Notes under the pieces: generated by a model | Database searches by the model: none | What the model was told of the DNA's origin: nothing | What the model saw: only the letters and a program-made list of their open reading frames with translations | Shown: positions 1-8,414 of the stretch, in pieces | How positions within the stretch are numbered: position 1 is the stretch's first letter | Layout: each line of letters begins with the position of its first letter | Translations under genes and position numbers: made by a program | Assembly: GCA_040219735.1 (NCBI GenBank) | Contig: JAVJRX010000098.1 | Direction: 5' to 3' (one strand) | DNA from: Coleofasciculus sp040219735 | GTDB lineage: Bacteria; Cyanobacteriota; Cyanobacteriia; Cyanobacteriales; Coleofasciculaceae | Length of the DNA: 64,000 bases

Positions 1-132
1 TGCTTCTGGTTCTTGGGCAATGAGTTGAACTTTTTGGGTTCGGTCTTTAACCGAAGCACGGATGAAAAAGAACAAGCCCACCGCTAACAACAGAGTTAGC
101 AGGAATGTAGACGACAGAATGGGTGTACTCAC
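1..132 (-). CDS. N-terminus of a cofactor assembly of complex C (CCB)-like membrane protein, cut by the window edge
   Basis: Reading leftward from a GTG at 132 gives 44 in-frame codons that run off the window start. The visible N-terminus is a single strongly hydrophobic segment (about residues 7-25, ending FFFIRAS) followed by a charged stretch (KDRTQK). This N-terminal pattern resembles the cyanobacterial family annotated as cofactor assembly of complex C subunit B, which is linked to covalent haem attachment to cytochrome b6. I assign it only from that resemblance; most of the protein lies outside the window. No strong Shine-Dalgarno precedes the GTG, so the exact start is uncertain. Confidence 0.5.
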   Translation of the reverse strand, partial: MSTPILSSTFLLTLLLAVGLFFFIRASVKDRTQKVQLIAQEPEA

Positions 133-461
133 TGATATTAATCTAAGCCAGGTATCCTTTGCTTACGACCTATACCTTTGTAAATGAGAATTGAAAGAAT
201 TTGTTCTCATTAGTGAATTATACCTTATGCCGAACTTGTTGTCAGAAAAAATCAAAACAAGTTTCGAGAGACTGGCAATTCATCTCACGCCTCCCTAGCG
301 GGTAGGACGTGAGGCTTCTTGCCGAATTCAGATAACTCGTCTAGCCAAAGAACCAGACATGACAGCAGAAGCTGACCACCAGTTCACCTAATCAACCCGT
401 GTTTGCACCGAATGGAGTCAGAGAAAGGTGGTAACTGATGGTGCAAGTCTGCCGCAATGTG
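133..461. other. Gene-free stretch with several self-complementary segments (possible structured RNA or IS remnant)
   Basis: No ORF is supported here. Around 276-316 a hairpin can form (CTCACG pairing with CGTGAG around an inner CCT/AGG stem). Between 375 and 446 two helices are possible: ACCACC (375-380) with GGTGGT (427-432), and TTGCACC (403-409) with GGTGCAA (440-446). Their interleaved order would form a pseudoknot. The layout recalls transposon-associated structured RNAs (for example HEARO/omega RNAs), but I cannot confirm a family and no matching protein gene is adjacent. Confidence 0.4.
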
Positions 462-815
462 CTATATTGCTTCTTTCTCCTGAGTAATATAGCCACGCCA
501 AAACCCTGCTAGTTCGCGGGCTTTATCCCGCCAATCGCTAGAGATCTGATACATACGACGCGGGCGTCCTCGTCCTTCCACTTTTTTCCAATACCCAGTG
601 ATTGCCCCAGCTTCCTCCAGAAACTTGAGGGCGCTGTAAAGAACTGTATCAGACAGTCGATAGGTTGGGTATTCGTGTTCGAGTTGTTGGATCAAGTGGG
701 TGCCATAGGATTCCCCTTCTATGAGGACAGACAACACATAACATACAGCTAATTCCTTGTTGAGATAGTTGGGAGGAGGGTCTTGAAAAAACTGATAGAT
801 ATCCTCAAATTTCAT
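462..815 (-). CDS. PadR family transcriptional regulator
   Basis: Predicted 117-residue winged-helix DNA-binding regulator. From the chosen ATG the protein begins MKFEDIYQFF. It continues through the PadR-type core (ELAVCYVLSVL helix, SYGTHLIQQLE recognition region, LSDTVLYSALKFLEEAG) and the beta-wing (GRGRPRRMYQI). Cyanobacterial members usually start at this MKFEDIYQFF motif, so I prefer the ATG at 815. The frame stays open to 950, and the extra 45 residues do not look like the family. The target genes are unknown; no divergent partner lies upstream. Confidence 0.85.
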   Translation of the reverse strand: MKFEDIYQFFQDPPPNYLNKELAVCYVLSVLIEGESYGTHLIQQLEHEYPTYRLSDTVLYSALKFLEEAGAITGYWKKVEGRGRPRRMYQISSDWRDKARELAGFWRGYITQEKEAI

Positions 816-1304
816 CTGCATAGTCCGCTGAATATCCCAGTAAGTCAAATTGGCATGGGACAGTTTTCCTAAAACTAACCATGGTTTCAACACCCTGAAA
901 ATTTTCGGTGCAATGTATCGATGAATAACGAGCAATCTTAGCTTGCTCATTCCTCTGGTACTTTATAACCTCAAACTATTGAGGTCGTCTAATGCACTCG
1001 TTAGTTTGGTGACGGCAGATGCAACAACACTGAATAATCTCCATCAATTTTAGCCAAGTAATGGAGTGATTCTCCAAAAACATCTAGGCTTTCTAGTCCA
1101 GTTCAAGGGAAAATCGTCCCCTCAGTGTGAACCCGATTGCGCGATCGCATTGCCAGCATTAATAATTTCTACTAGCTTATGGAGCAATAGTCCGCAATAT
1201 TTTGTTTTCAATTCCTTAACGTTTTCCCAAAAGGGGTTTCAGACCGTCCTTATTTCACTGATAAGAGATGCTACCCTATTCCGGAGGGGTCTGGGAAACG
1301 TTAG
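816..1304. other. Gene-free stretch between the PadR gene and the SnoaL-like gene
   Basis: This 0.49 kb stretch should contain the PadR promoter. An 80-codon open frame on the plus strand (1066-1308) has no recognisable domain, no clear ribosome binding site and an unusual composition, so I do not call it. A GCGATCGC (HIP1) octamer lies near 1140. I see no RNA gene or clear terminator. Confidence 0.4.
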
Positions 1305-1766
1305 TTAAACACCCAGTTCTGGATTCGTATGCCAAACTTCTTTAATAATCTTACCCGTTTGATCGAAGTCAGCCTGGTAAGACATTGACCAAACCACCAT
1401 CAGTCCTTGAGCGGACTTGGCAGTGATCTGAATTTGGGCTTTAACGGTGCGATCGCACCGATGCAGCTCCAGTACCTGAAAGTCTTTAATATCATACTGG
1501 CGGAAAAAGTCCTGCCAAGCTGAGTAGATGGATTGTCCCTGATACGTCTGATTTACATCAGGCACACTGTAGGAGCGCTTGAGGACAGCATGATCACTGT
1601 AGCCATAGATTAACAGATCGGGATTAGCCGTTGCGATCGCCTGCCAGTGTTCTTGAGCAGCAGATAGGGGATTAGCACTGACCTGAGTTTTATAGAAAGA
1701 CAAGCTACAGACTAAAGCGATGGCACAAATGGCGTAGGATAAATGTTGTTTCCCAGTTGGTTCCAT
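1305..1766 (-). CDS. Exported SnoaL/NTF2-like domain protein
   Basis: A 153-residue protein. A GGAGG ribosome binding site sits 6 nt before the ATG at 1766, which decides the start although the frame is open to 1829. Residues about 8-30 form a hydrophobic signal segment ending near QVSANP, so export or membrane anchoring is likely. The rest resembles the cone-shaped NTF2/SnoaL fold: an N-terminal helical HWQAIATANPDLLIYGYSDHAVL, YSAWQDFFRQYDIKDF, and a beta-sheet ending with IIKEVWHTNPEL. This fold often binds small ligands, but no catalytic residues can be named and the function is unknown. Confidence 0.7.
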   Translation of the reverse strand: MEPTGKQHLSYAICAIALVCSLSFYKTQVSANPLSAAQEHWQAIATANPDLLIYGYSDHAVLKRSYSVPDVNQTYQGQSIYSAWQDFFRQYDIKDFQVLELHRCDRTVKAQIQITAKSAQGLMVVWSMSYQADFDQTGKIIKEVWHTNPELGV

Positions 1767-2035
1767 ACGCTTCCTCCATGAGCTGACGTGATAATTACGT
1801 TCCCACCGTAGGGTTAAGGCAGGGCACACATACCTGCTCTCTCACAGACGCCTAACCTCCATTAAAAGTTCACGGAGGAATAACCGGGAAGTTAGGAAAT
1901 ATAAGTACATGAATTATGAAATTTTATCCGGAGTGGCAAACAGTCGTGGTAGTCAGCCTTTGGCTCAACAAATCACAGCTTCTTCGTTCTCCTGGTTAAA
2001 TATGAAATAGGTGTCACTCACGGATTTGAGTCCCC

Positions 2036-2605
2036 ATGCGAGAATTGCCCGATACTTCCTCACTCCCCACTCCCCTCCAGCGCATCGCCTTGGTGCTGCG
2101 TACCTTTGGCAGGATTGCCTTATGGGTACAATTAACCCTTGGTGTTGTTTCACTGGGGATTTTACTCACAGGAATCGCGGGTCGCACCATCGGACCGACA
2201 GAAGAAAAACAGGGTGTTGGGTTTGGCATATTTTTAGCAATATGTGGGTTAGTCACCTTGGGCGTAGGTGTCTACATTGCATGGCGCTATACTCGCATTT
2301 CCAAGCAACTGTTGACTGGTAATGTGGAAACACGACCCAGCAAAGCCGATACCCTCAAAACCATCAGGCTAGGATTAATTGTCAATATGGCGGGAATGTT
2401 ATTGACGATTCTGGGCGCCCAAGCCATTATCGGCAGCATTGTGATCCGCTCGATTTCTCAACCTTCTGGCTTAACGGTTTATGATGCTAATCGATTCATT
2501 CGACCCTTAGACTTATTTCTGGTACAGGCGAATATCAACACCATTACTGCCCATTTCGCGGGAATCGCCATTGCCATTTGGCTGTTCAATCGCATTAATC
2601 GGTAA
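2036..2605 (+). CDS. DUF3611 family membrane protein (TIC21/PIC1-like)
   Basis: A 189-residue integral membrane protein with four hydrophobic segments (about residues 27-48, 64-85, 114-136 and 165-184). It has the features of the DUF3611 family: an N-terminal PLQRIALVLRTFGRIALWVQ, and a central loop RPSKADTLKTIRLGLIVNMAGMLLT. The family includes the chloroplast inner-envelope protein TIC21/PIC1, implicated in protein import or iron transport; the cyanobacterial role is not settled. It sits upstream of serS with a 270-bp gap that contains a low-complexity repeat, so it is probably transcribed separately. Confidence 0.8.
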   Translation: MRELPDTSSLPTPLQRIALVLRTFGRIALWVQLTLGVVSLGILLTGIAGRTIGPTEEKQGVGFGIFLAICGLVTLGVGVYIAWRYTRISKQLLTGNVETRPSKADTLKTIRLGLIVNMAGMLLTILGAQAIIGSIVIRSISQPSGLTVYDANRFIRPLDLFLVQANINTITAHFAGIAIAIWLFNRINR

Positions 2606-2689
2606 TTTGTCATTTGTCATTTGTCACTTGTTAATTAGGAAGTCTCTTCCCCAGCTCCAAGAGGCGCCATGGCAGGTCTGGAAGATTGC

Positions 2690-2757
2690 TCCCCCAGCTC
2701 CCTCTGCTCCCCCAGCTCCCCCTGCTCCCCCAGCTCCCCCTACTCCCCCTGTTCCCC
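2690..2757. repeat. Low-complexity C-rich tandem array (unit about GCTCCCCCA)
   Basis: Consecutive copies of a 9-bp unit close to GCTCCCCCA lie between the DUF3611 gene and serS. The reverse-complement unit recurs at 6187-6310. It translates as Pro/Ala or Gly/Ala runs in open frames, which explains spurious ORFs here. Confidence 0.85.
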
Positions 2758-2874
2758 GCTTTCCGGAAATCATACCCTGTACTTTGGAACATAACTGTGC
2801 CAGATTGGTATTCTGGAAAATGGTAATTTCACCCAGATGCCCAAGGCAATTTTGCCCAGTATCCGTAAAAATCT

Positions 2875-4158
2875 GTGCTTGACCTAAAGCAAATCCGAGA
2901 AAATCCACAAAGCGTCCAAGAACGCCTAGAGCAACGCGGGGCGGGTCAGTATGACCTTCAGCCCATTTTGGACTTGAATCAGCGTCAAAGGGAGCTAGAG
3001 ACCTCCCGTAGCCGCCTGCAAGCCCGCAGCAATGAGATTGGTAAACTCATCGGTCAAAAAATTAAAGCAGGGAGTCCCCCTGACGCGCCGGAAATCCAAC
3101 AATTGCGAGAGGAAGGCAACCAGGTTAAAACCCAAATTAGTGAACTAGAACCTCAAGAAAAAGAACTCAAAGCAGAAATTGAGGCGCTATTACTCTCCCT
3201 ACCCAATCTACCCAGTCCTTCAACTCCCATGGGTCGGAGTGAAGCGGAAAATGTCGAGGTGCGTCGTTGGGGTGACGAGTATATTCCCCAGAATGACAAG
3301 ATTGTACCCCATTGGGAAATTGGCGAAACCCTGGGTATTCTCAATTTTGAGCGGGCGGTGAAAGTTGCCCAAAGCCGTTTTGTCAGTCTCATCGGCGCAG
3401 GTGCTGCCTTAGAGCGGGCGTTGATTAGTTTTATGCTAGATCGGCAAATTGCAGCCGGCTATGTGGAAGTTATACCACCGATGCTGATTAACAGCCGCTC
3501 ATTAACGGCGACGGGTCAACTGCCAAAATTTGCCGAAGAAAGCTTCAAGTGCGACAGTGATGATCTGTGGCTTTTGCCTACGGCGGAAGTTCCCTTAACT
3601 AATCTTTACCGTGACGAAATCCTAGACGCCTCCCAACTCCCTATTTATCACTGTGCCTACACTCCCTGCTTTCGCCGAGAAGCCGGTAGCTATGGGCGAG
3701 ATACCAAAGGATTGATTCGACTGCACCAGTTCAATAAAGTTGAGCTGGTCAAAATTGTTCATCCGAATACCTCGGAAGCCGAACATGAAAAGCTGGTTAA
3801 GGATGCAGCGGCAATTTTAGAGGCATTAAAACTCCCTTACCGGGTTATTGAACTCTGTACTGGGGATTTGGGATTCTCTGCCACAAAATGCTATGACCTG
3901 GAAGTGTGGTTACCTTCCTCGGGAAAATACAGGGAAATTTCGAGTTGTTCCAATTGCAGTGATTTCCAAGCGCGACGCGGTAGTCTACGCTTTAAGGAAG
4001 CGGGCAAAAAAGGGACTCAGTTTGTGCATACCTTAAATGGCTCAGGATTAGCCATTGGACGCACCCTATCGGCAATTTTAGAGAATTATCAGCAACCGAA
4101 CGGTACAGTTAAAATACCAGAGGTTCTACACCCCTATATGGGACGTGAGGTGTTATGA
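2875..4158 (+). CDS. serS: Seryl-tRNA synthetase
   Basis: Charges tRNA-Ser (and tRNA-Sec where present) with serine using ATP. The 427-residue length is typical. The N-terminal MLDLKQIRENP leads into the long antiparallel coiled-coil tRNA-binding arm (about residues 30-105). The class II catalytic core follows, with motif 2 (FRREAGSYGRDTKGLIRLHQ, near residues 264-284) and motif 3 (GSGLAIGRTLSAILENYQ, near 390-408). The start codon is GTG at 2875. The gene leads a same-strand series serS, rseP, nth, rpsN, but gaps of 120-310 bp argue against a tight operon. Confidence 0.97.
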   Translation: MLDLKQIRENPQSVQERLEQRGAGQYDLQPILDLNQRQRELETSRSRLQARSNEIGKLIGQKIKAGSPPDAPEIQQLREEGNQVKTQISELEPQEKELKAEIEALLLSLPNLPSPSTPMGRSEAENVEVRRWGDEYIPQNDKIVPHWEIGETLGILNFERAVKVAQSRFVSLIGAGAALERALISFMLDRQIAAGYVEVIPPMLINSRSLTATGQLPKFAEESFKCDSDDLWLLPTAEVPLTNLYRDEILDASQLPIYHCAYTPCFRREAGSYGRDTKGLIRLHQFNKVELVKIVHPNTSEAEHEKLVKDAAAILEALKLPYRVIELCTGDLGFSATKCYDLEVWLPSSGKYREISSCSNCSDFQARRGSLRFKEAGKKGTQFVHTLNGSGLAIGRTLSAILENYQQPNGTVKIPEVLHPYMGREVL

Positions 4159-4300
4159 TCATTAACCCATCTTGGGCTTAAAGTCTAAAAACCCACAGCT
4201 TCTAAGAATCTATCGAGAGTATGGTTTGTGGACACTCAACAAGTATTGAAAGCCACAACGTACAATAGAAAGGACGCAAGCAATCGTTACATTACTTCTT

Positions 4301-5401
4301 ATGTCAATTTTGGCGGCGATCGCAGTCTTAGCGGTTTTGATTGTGGTGCATGAGCTGGGTCACTTTATGGCAGCTCGTTTGCAGGGAATTTATGCCAATC
4401 GCTTTTCCCTGGGTTTTGGTCCAGTTCTGTGGAAATACCAAGGACCCGATACGGAATATGCGATACGTGCTTTCCCCCTAGGGGGATTTGTCGGTTTCCC
4501 CGATGATGACCCCGATAGCGAGATTCCCCCAGATGACCCAAATTTACTTCGCAATCGACCTGTTTTAGACCGAGCGATTGTAATTAGTGCTGGGGTAATT
4601 GCCAACCTGATCTTTGCTTACTTTCTACTGGTTGTGCAGATAGGAACGGTGGGGATTACTGACTTCAATTACCAACCCGGAGTAAGGGTTCCAGAAATTG
4701 CCGCAGAAAGTAGCTTAGTGGCAAAACAAGCGGGGATTAAACCAGGGGATGTTATTTTGGCGGTTGAGGATCAACCCTTGGGAGCCAGTCGGGATGCGAT
4801 CATTACCCTGATGAGCGAAATTCAAAACTCCCCCAACCAACCCCTAGAACTTTTGATTAAACGGGGTCAAAAAACCCTTTCCCTGGACGTGACGCCAGAA
4901 CGGGGCGATGATGGCAAAGGTAAAATTGGCGTGCAACTGGCACCTAATGGTGAGATAGTTCGCAAGTACGCTGACGGATTCTTAGAGATGTTTACGATTG
5001 CGGCTGACGAATACCAGCGCTTGAGTACTGAAATCGCCAAAGGTTTTGGTCAACTGATTAGCAACTTTAGTGAAACGGCTGAACAAGTATCCGGTCCAGT
5101 GGCGATTGTGGCAATTGGCGCGAATATTGCCCGTTCTGATGCAGGGAATCTGTTTCAGTTTGCCGCGTTGATTAGCATCAATTTGGCGATTATTAATATC
5201 TTGCCTTTACCCGCGCTGGATGGGGGTCAACTAGCATTTTTAGCGATTGAGGGAATTCGCGGTAAACCCATCCCCACAGAAGTTCAGCAAAATATTATGC
5301 AAACTGGGTTGGTTTTGCTTTTGGGGTTAGGCATTTTCTTGATTGTGCGGGATACGGCAAATTTAGTTCCCTCGAGTTGGGTGCAAAACTTGTTTCAGTG
5401 A
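4301..5401 (+). CDS. rseP: RIP metalloprotease RseP (site-2 protease)
   Basis: Intramembrane zinc protease that cleaves membrane-anchored substrates, classically anti-sigma factors. The active-site HELGH is at residues 17-21 in the first membrane segment. A single PDZ domain spans about residues 118-200 (AGIKPGDVILAVEDQPL). The second active-site motif is near residue 304 (NILPLPALDGGQL), where the Asp completes the zinc site, and a C-terminal membrane helix follows. The 366-residue length is usual for cyanobacteria, which carry one PDZ rather than the two of E. coli. The substrate is not evident from the neighbourhood. Confidence 0.95.
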   Translation: MSILAAIAVLAVLIVVHELGHFMAARLQGIYANRFSLGFGPVLWKYQGPDTEYAIRAFPLGGFVGFPDDDPDSEIPPDDPNLLRNRPVLDRAIVISAGVIANLIFAYFLLVVQIGTVGITDFNYQPGVRVPEIAAESSLVAKQAGIKPGDVILAVEDQPLGASRDAIITLMSEIQNSPNQPLELLIKRGQKTLSLDVTPERGDDGKGKIGVQLAPNGEIVRKYADGFLEMFTIAADEYQRLSTEIAKGFGQLISNFSETAEQVSGPVAIVAIGANIARSDAGNLFQFAALISINLAIINILPLPALDGGQLAFLAIEGIRGKPIPTEVQQNIMQTGLVLLLGLGIFLIVRDTANLVPSSWVQNLFQ

Positions 5402-5424
5402 AGATCGTCTTATGTCTTATGTAT

Positions 5425-5488
5425 GGAGGGGCGGGTTTCACTATTATCGTTCCTTTTATCACCCAGATGCGACTAAACCCGCCCTGAC
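5425..5488. repeat. Dispersed palindromic repeat, GGGGCGGGTTT...AAACCCGCCC family, copy 1
   Basis: A roughly 65-bp element with inverted ends (GGGGCGGGTTTCACTATTAT and GCGACTAAACCCGCCCTGAC). Related copies occur at 10792-10857, 37618-37683, 38539-38585 (inverted) and 48313-48376. It lies between rseP and nth and can form a long hairpin. Confidence 0.8.
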
Positions 5489-5524
5489 TGTGTGAGAGAG
5501 TATTGAGGATGATCTAGTGGGAAC

Positions 5525-6184
5525 ATGAGCATCACCCGTAAATGGTCTGCTAAACAGCAACGCGCATTGGAGATTTTGATTCGCCTGAAGCGACTTTATC
5601 CAGATGCTCACTGTACGCTAAAGTATGACACCCCTGTACAGTTATTGGTGGCGACGATTCTGTCGGCACAATGTACAGATGAACGAGTGAATCAGGTGAC
5701 ACCGGAATTGTTTCGCCAATTTCCTAATGCTGTTGCGATCGCGCAGGCGGATATTGAGGTGCTCGAAGCCTTGGTGCGTCCGACTGGATTCTATCGCAAT
5801 AAGGCGAAAAATATTCAAGGGGCTTGTCGGATGATTGTCACCGAGTTTGGCGGTCAGATTCCTCGACGTATCCAACTGCTGATTAAATTACCTGGTGTGG
5901 CTCGCAAAACTGCCAATGTTGTGCTAGCTAATGCCTTTGATATCCACGAGGGGGTGACGGTGGATACTCATGTCAAGCGCTTGACTCAGCGTCTGGGTTT
6001 GACGGAACATAGTGACCCGATTCGTATCGAACGCGATTTAATGCGACTCTTGCCTTTGGAAGACTGGGAAAATTGGTCAATCCGCCTAATTTACCATGGT
6101 CGGGCAATTTGTCAGGCGAAGAAGCCGAAGTGCGACGCTTGCGTATTGGCGGATTTATGTCCCAGCGCTAGGGTTGAGGGATGA
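5525..6184 (+). CDS. nth: Endonuclease III (DNA glycosylase/AP lyase)
   Basis: Base-excision-repair enzyme that removes oxidised pyrimidines and nicks the abasic site. The 219-residue protein has the helix-hairpin-helix (LPGVARKTANVVLANAF) with its catalytic Lys (GVARKTA), and the catalytic Asp in VDTHVKRL. The C-terminal Cys cluster C-x6-C-x2-C-x5-C (CQAKKPKCDACVLADLC) ligates a [4Fe-4S] cluster. All key residues are present. The frame ends directly against a G-rich low-complexity array. Confidence 0.96.
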   Translation: MSITRKWSAKQQRALEILIRLKRLYPDAHCTLKYDTPVQLLVATILSAQCTDERVNQVTPELFRQFPNAVAIAQADIEVLEALVRPTGFYRNKAKNIQGACRMIVTEFGGQIPRRIQLLIKLPGVARKTANVVLANAFDIHEGVTVDTHVKRLTQRLGLTEHSDPIRIERDLMRLLPLEDWENWSIRLIYHGRAICQAKKPKCDACVLADLCPSARVEG

Positions 6185-6186
6185 AA

Positions 6187-6310
6187 GGTGGGGGAGCAGG
6201 GGGAGCAGGGGGAGCAGGGGGAGCAGGGGAAGCAGGGGAAGCAGGGGGAGCAGGGGGAGCAGGAGGAGCCGGGGTTGTAGAGGGAGCCGGGGGAGCCGGG
6301 GGAGCCGGGG
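6187..6310. repeat. G-rich low-complexity tandem array (units GGGGGAGCA / GGGGGAGCC)
   Basis: More than ten copies of a 9-bp purine-rich unit, drifting from GGGGGAGCA to GGGGGAGCC, begin a few bases after the nth stop codon. It is the reverse complement of the array at 2690-2757. Similar short G-rich stretches occur near 31965, 42325 and 50515. Confidence 0.88.
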
Positions 6311-6316
6311 TTGTAG

Positions 6317-6337
6317 AGACGTTCCGGTGGAACGTCT
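6317..6337. repeat. Hairpin of the GTAGAGACG palindrome family
   Basis: AGACGTTCC pairs perfectly with GGAACGTCT around a GGT loop, preceded by GTAG. It shares its outer core with the 30-32 bp palindromes at 11628-11659 and 45033-45062. It lies 160 bp upstream of rpsN. Confidence 0.7.
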
Positions 6338-6495
6338 GGGAGCCGGGGAAGAGATTTTCTAATCAACAAAGGACGAATGACGAATGACCTCTGGATAGTT
6401 GTGAAGAAAGAATCCCCACGCCTTTAGACTGGGGAGGTCAAAAAATTCGATAAGATAGGAAACAGTGTCTTTATTTAGGGAAACGCCAAAGACTC

Positions 6496-6798
6496 ATGGC
6501 TAAAAAATCAATGATTGAGCGCGAGAAAAAGCGCAAGAAGATGGTTGAGAAGTATGCGGCTAAGCGAACAGCGCTGAAAGAAGAGTTCGAGAATGCTTCC
6601 TCTCCGGCTGAGAAACTAGAGATTCACCGGAAAATCCAACAGTTACCCCGCAGTAGTGCGCCGAATCGGGTACGGAATCGCTGTTGGGTAACAGGGCGTC
6701 CCCGGGGCTACTATCGGGATTTTGGTCTATCTCGCCATGTACTGCGGGAATGGGCGCACAAAGGATTACTACCAGGGGTGGTTAAGTCGAGTTGGTAG
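6496..6798 (+). CDS. rpsN: 30S ribosomal protein uS14
   Basis: Small-subunit protein of the 30S head near the decoding site. The 100-residue form lacks the CxxC zinc knuckles of the short uS14 and is the long cyanobacterial/plastid type. It has a basic N-terminus (MAKKSMIEREKKRKKM), the conserved LPRSSAPNRVRNRC, and the RPRGYYRDFGLSRHVLRE signature followed by GLLPGVVKSSW. It stands alone rather than in the ribosomal protein cluster, as in other cyanobacteria. Confidence 0.97.
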   Translation: MAKKSMIEREKKRKKMVEKYAAKRTALKEEFENASSPAEKLEIHRKIQQLPRSSAPNRVRNRCWVTGRPRGYYRDFGLSRHVLREWAHKGLLPGVVKSSW

Positions 6799-6861
6799 AT
6801 TTGGGTCATTGGTCAATCGTTCTTACCGAAAGACTTGGGACAAATGACCAATGACGCAGGA

Positions 6862-7191
6862 CTAATTTCCACAGCAACGGTCAATACCCAGACTGTCTAG
6901 GAGCAAATCACTAACCGCGTTGGCGATCGCAAATTCACTATAAAAGCTTTCTCGGAAGTCGAAGGCTTGCATTTCGGTCACAATGGCAATCACCAAAGCA
7001 CCAACATCGTTTTCGCCTTCTAATCGTTGGCGGACAAAGATTTGGGAGGCGCGATCGGCAATGTCCTGATTCGCTGGTTCTGGCAAAAATTCATGATCCA
7101 GCCAGTGAACCAAAGCGTCTCGCAACCATTTTCCTTCCTGCTGGGCATTTTCAGCAGGGGGAAGGGTAACGGGGGGAATAGGTTCAGCCAT
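6862..7191 (-). CDS. Conserved cyanobacterial protein of unknown function
   Basis: A 109-residue, mostly helical, acidic soluble protein with no signal peptide. It begins MAEPIPPVTLPP, then a helical core (EGKWLRDALVHWLDHEFLPEPANQDIADRASQIFVRQR), and ends SLGIDRCCGN with a Cys pair. I recognise the style of small conserved cyanobacterial proteins but no named domain. It is convergent with rpsN. The long coherent frame and plausible ATG at 7191 support a real gene; no function is inferred. Confidence 0.65.
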   Translation of the reverse strand: MAEPIPPVTLPPAENAQQEGKWLRDALVHWLDHEFLPEPANQDIADRASQIFVRQRLEGENDVGALVIAIVTEMQAFDFRESFYSEFAIANAVSDLLLDSLGIDRCCGN

Positions 7192-7521
7192 AAAAAGTAA
7201 AAAGCCAAAATGTTTATTTTCGGGATGGGAAAACTACCATTCTTGGAAAGGCATTTTTTAGCCAGAGTTGTGTTCGTCTGTAGTATTTTCTCTCCCTTAT
7301 CTATACTTGCTTGTCTCCCTAATACAGTACGGTGAATCACAACTTGCTATTAAGCAAACATACATTGTTTAATTTGTCAACCTCAGAAGAGATGATGTGA
7401 GGGGCATCATTGAGAAATATTATTTTATTTTTAAGCATAGCGAAATTATGTCCGATCAGGGAAATTTTAAACTGAAATTTAGCGGTTCAAGAACAGGGAC
7501 TCTAAATCGAGTTCGATCACT
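7192..7521. other. Intergenic region between divergent genes (shared promoter region)
   Basis: This 330-bp AT-rich stretch separates the minus-strand unknown gene from aat, so it should hold both promoters. I see no RNA gene, strong hairpin or clear operator. Confidence 0.4.
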
Positions 7522-8109
7522 ATGGAGTTAAATATTCCGACAATAATCCAAGGATATGCTCAAGGCTATTTTTTGATGGCGGATGAAACCCGATCATTAG
7601 GGTGGTACTCCAGTCGCCAGCGAGCAATCATTCCCTTAGACGAGCGGTTTCGCTATCCCAAATCGCTACAGCGGGTTTTAAATCAGAAGCGGTTTAGCAC
7701 GGCAATTAACCGAGACTTTAAAGGCGTTGTTGCCGGTTGTGCCAATCGGGAAAGTACCTGGATTTCTGCGGAACTCCAGGAAATTTATTGGTTACTTTAT
7801 CAGGAAGGTTGGGCGTATAGCTTTGAAACCTGGCAAGGAAATGAGCTAGCGGGTGGGGTTTTAGGGATTGTAATTGGCGGCGCGTTTATTGGCGAATCCA
7901 TGTTTTACCGGATTCCGGAAGGCTCAAAGGTGGCGTTAGTTAAGTTAGTCGAGCGGTTGCGATCGCGCGGCTTTTTGTTGTTTGATGTTCAAATGATGAA
8001 TCCTCACTTATCTCGCTTTGGCGCTTGTACGATAGAGGAGCAGGAATATCAGGTGCTACTGCGACAGGCGTTGCGACGGCGATGTTATTTTGATCGGATT
8101 CCGGTGTGA
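7522..8109 (+). CDS. aat: Leucyl/phenylalanyl-tRNA--protein transferase
   Basis: Transfers Leu or Phe from aminoacyl-tRNA to the N-terminus of proteins with basic N-terminal residues, marking them for N-end-rule degradation (ClpS/ClpAP type). The 195 residues include the family blocks RAIIPLDERFR, CANRESTWISAELQEIYWLLYQEGWAYSFE, GGVLGIVIGGAFIGESMF and SKVALVKLVERL. The N-terminal domain is short compared with the roughly 230-residue E. coli enzyme, as is usual for cyanobacteria. Confidence 0.92.
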   Translation: MELNIPTIIQGYAQGYFLMADETRSLGWYSSRQRAIIPLDERFRYPKSLQRVLNQKRFSTAINRDFKGVVAGCANRESTWISAELQEIYWLLYQEGWAYSFETWQGNELAGGVLGIVIGGAFIGESMFYRIPEGSKVALVKLVERLRSRGFLLFDVQMMNPHLSRFGACTIEEQEYQVLLRQALRRRCYFDRIPV

Positions 8110-8268
8110 ATTTTCAGGGTATCGAGAATCGGAAACAGGGAACCGGAATCGGTTATTTAATCAAGGAAAACAGCTAGAGGCGTTAATCGAAGGATTACGG
8201 GCGGGGATACCACTCAAGCCGGTGAATGAAGCTAAAGCGGATACATGGATAAAGGTTTTAACGGTACT

Positions 8269-8309
8269 GACTGGATAAGAGTTTTAGTCCATTTTAATGG
8301 ACTTAAGCT
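8269..8309. repeat. 41-bp direct repeat with internal hairpin, copy 1 (probable terminator region)
   Basis: A 41-bp block that recurs at 8370-8410 with one mismatch. Each copy holds AGTCCATTTTAATGGACT, an 8-bp stem with a TT loop. It lies between the convergent genes aat and pnp, where bidirectional termination is expected. Confidence 0.75.
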
Positions 8310-8330
8310 GGATGCTGCTGACTTAAGGTT

Positions 8331-8347
8331 GGTGGGCAATGCCCACC
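8331..8347. repeat. Perfect hairpin GGTGGGC-AAT-GCCCACC
   Basis: A 7-bp perfect stem with a 3-nt loop between the two 41-bp repeats. This GTGGGC/GCCCAC type is a common dispersed hairpin in cyanobacterial intergenic regions. Confidence 0.75.
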
Positions 8348-8369
8348 CTACTCAAGTCAGAATCGAGCT

Positions 8370-8410
8370 GACTGGATAAAAGTTTTAGTCCATTTTAATG
8401 GACTTAAGCT
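8370..8410. repeat. 41-bp direct repeat with internal hairpin, copy 2
   Basis: Second copy of the block at 8269-8309 (one substitution), including the AGTCCATT/AATGGACT stem at 8387-8404. It is followed closely by another hairpin at 8415-8436. Confidence 0.75.
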
Positions 8411-8414
8411 TTCA

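Noticed and set aside
1066..1308. 80-codon open frame
   Set aside because: No ribosome binding site, no domain and an odd residue mix; treated as chance.
2624..2908. Gly/Ala-rich open frames over the serS upstream region
   Set aside because: Product of the 9-bp C-rich tandem array.
6112..6387. Gly/Ala/Ser/Arg-rich frames after nth
   Set aside because: Product of the G-rich tandem array, read in several frames.
8090..8278. 62-codon frame after aat, starting TTG
   Set aside because: It overlaps aat, has no recognisable family and runs into a repeat; it may be a relic but cannot be supported.
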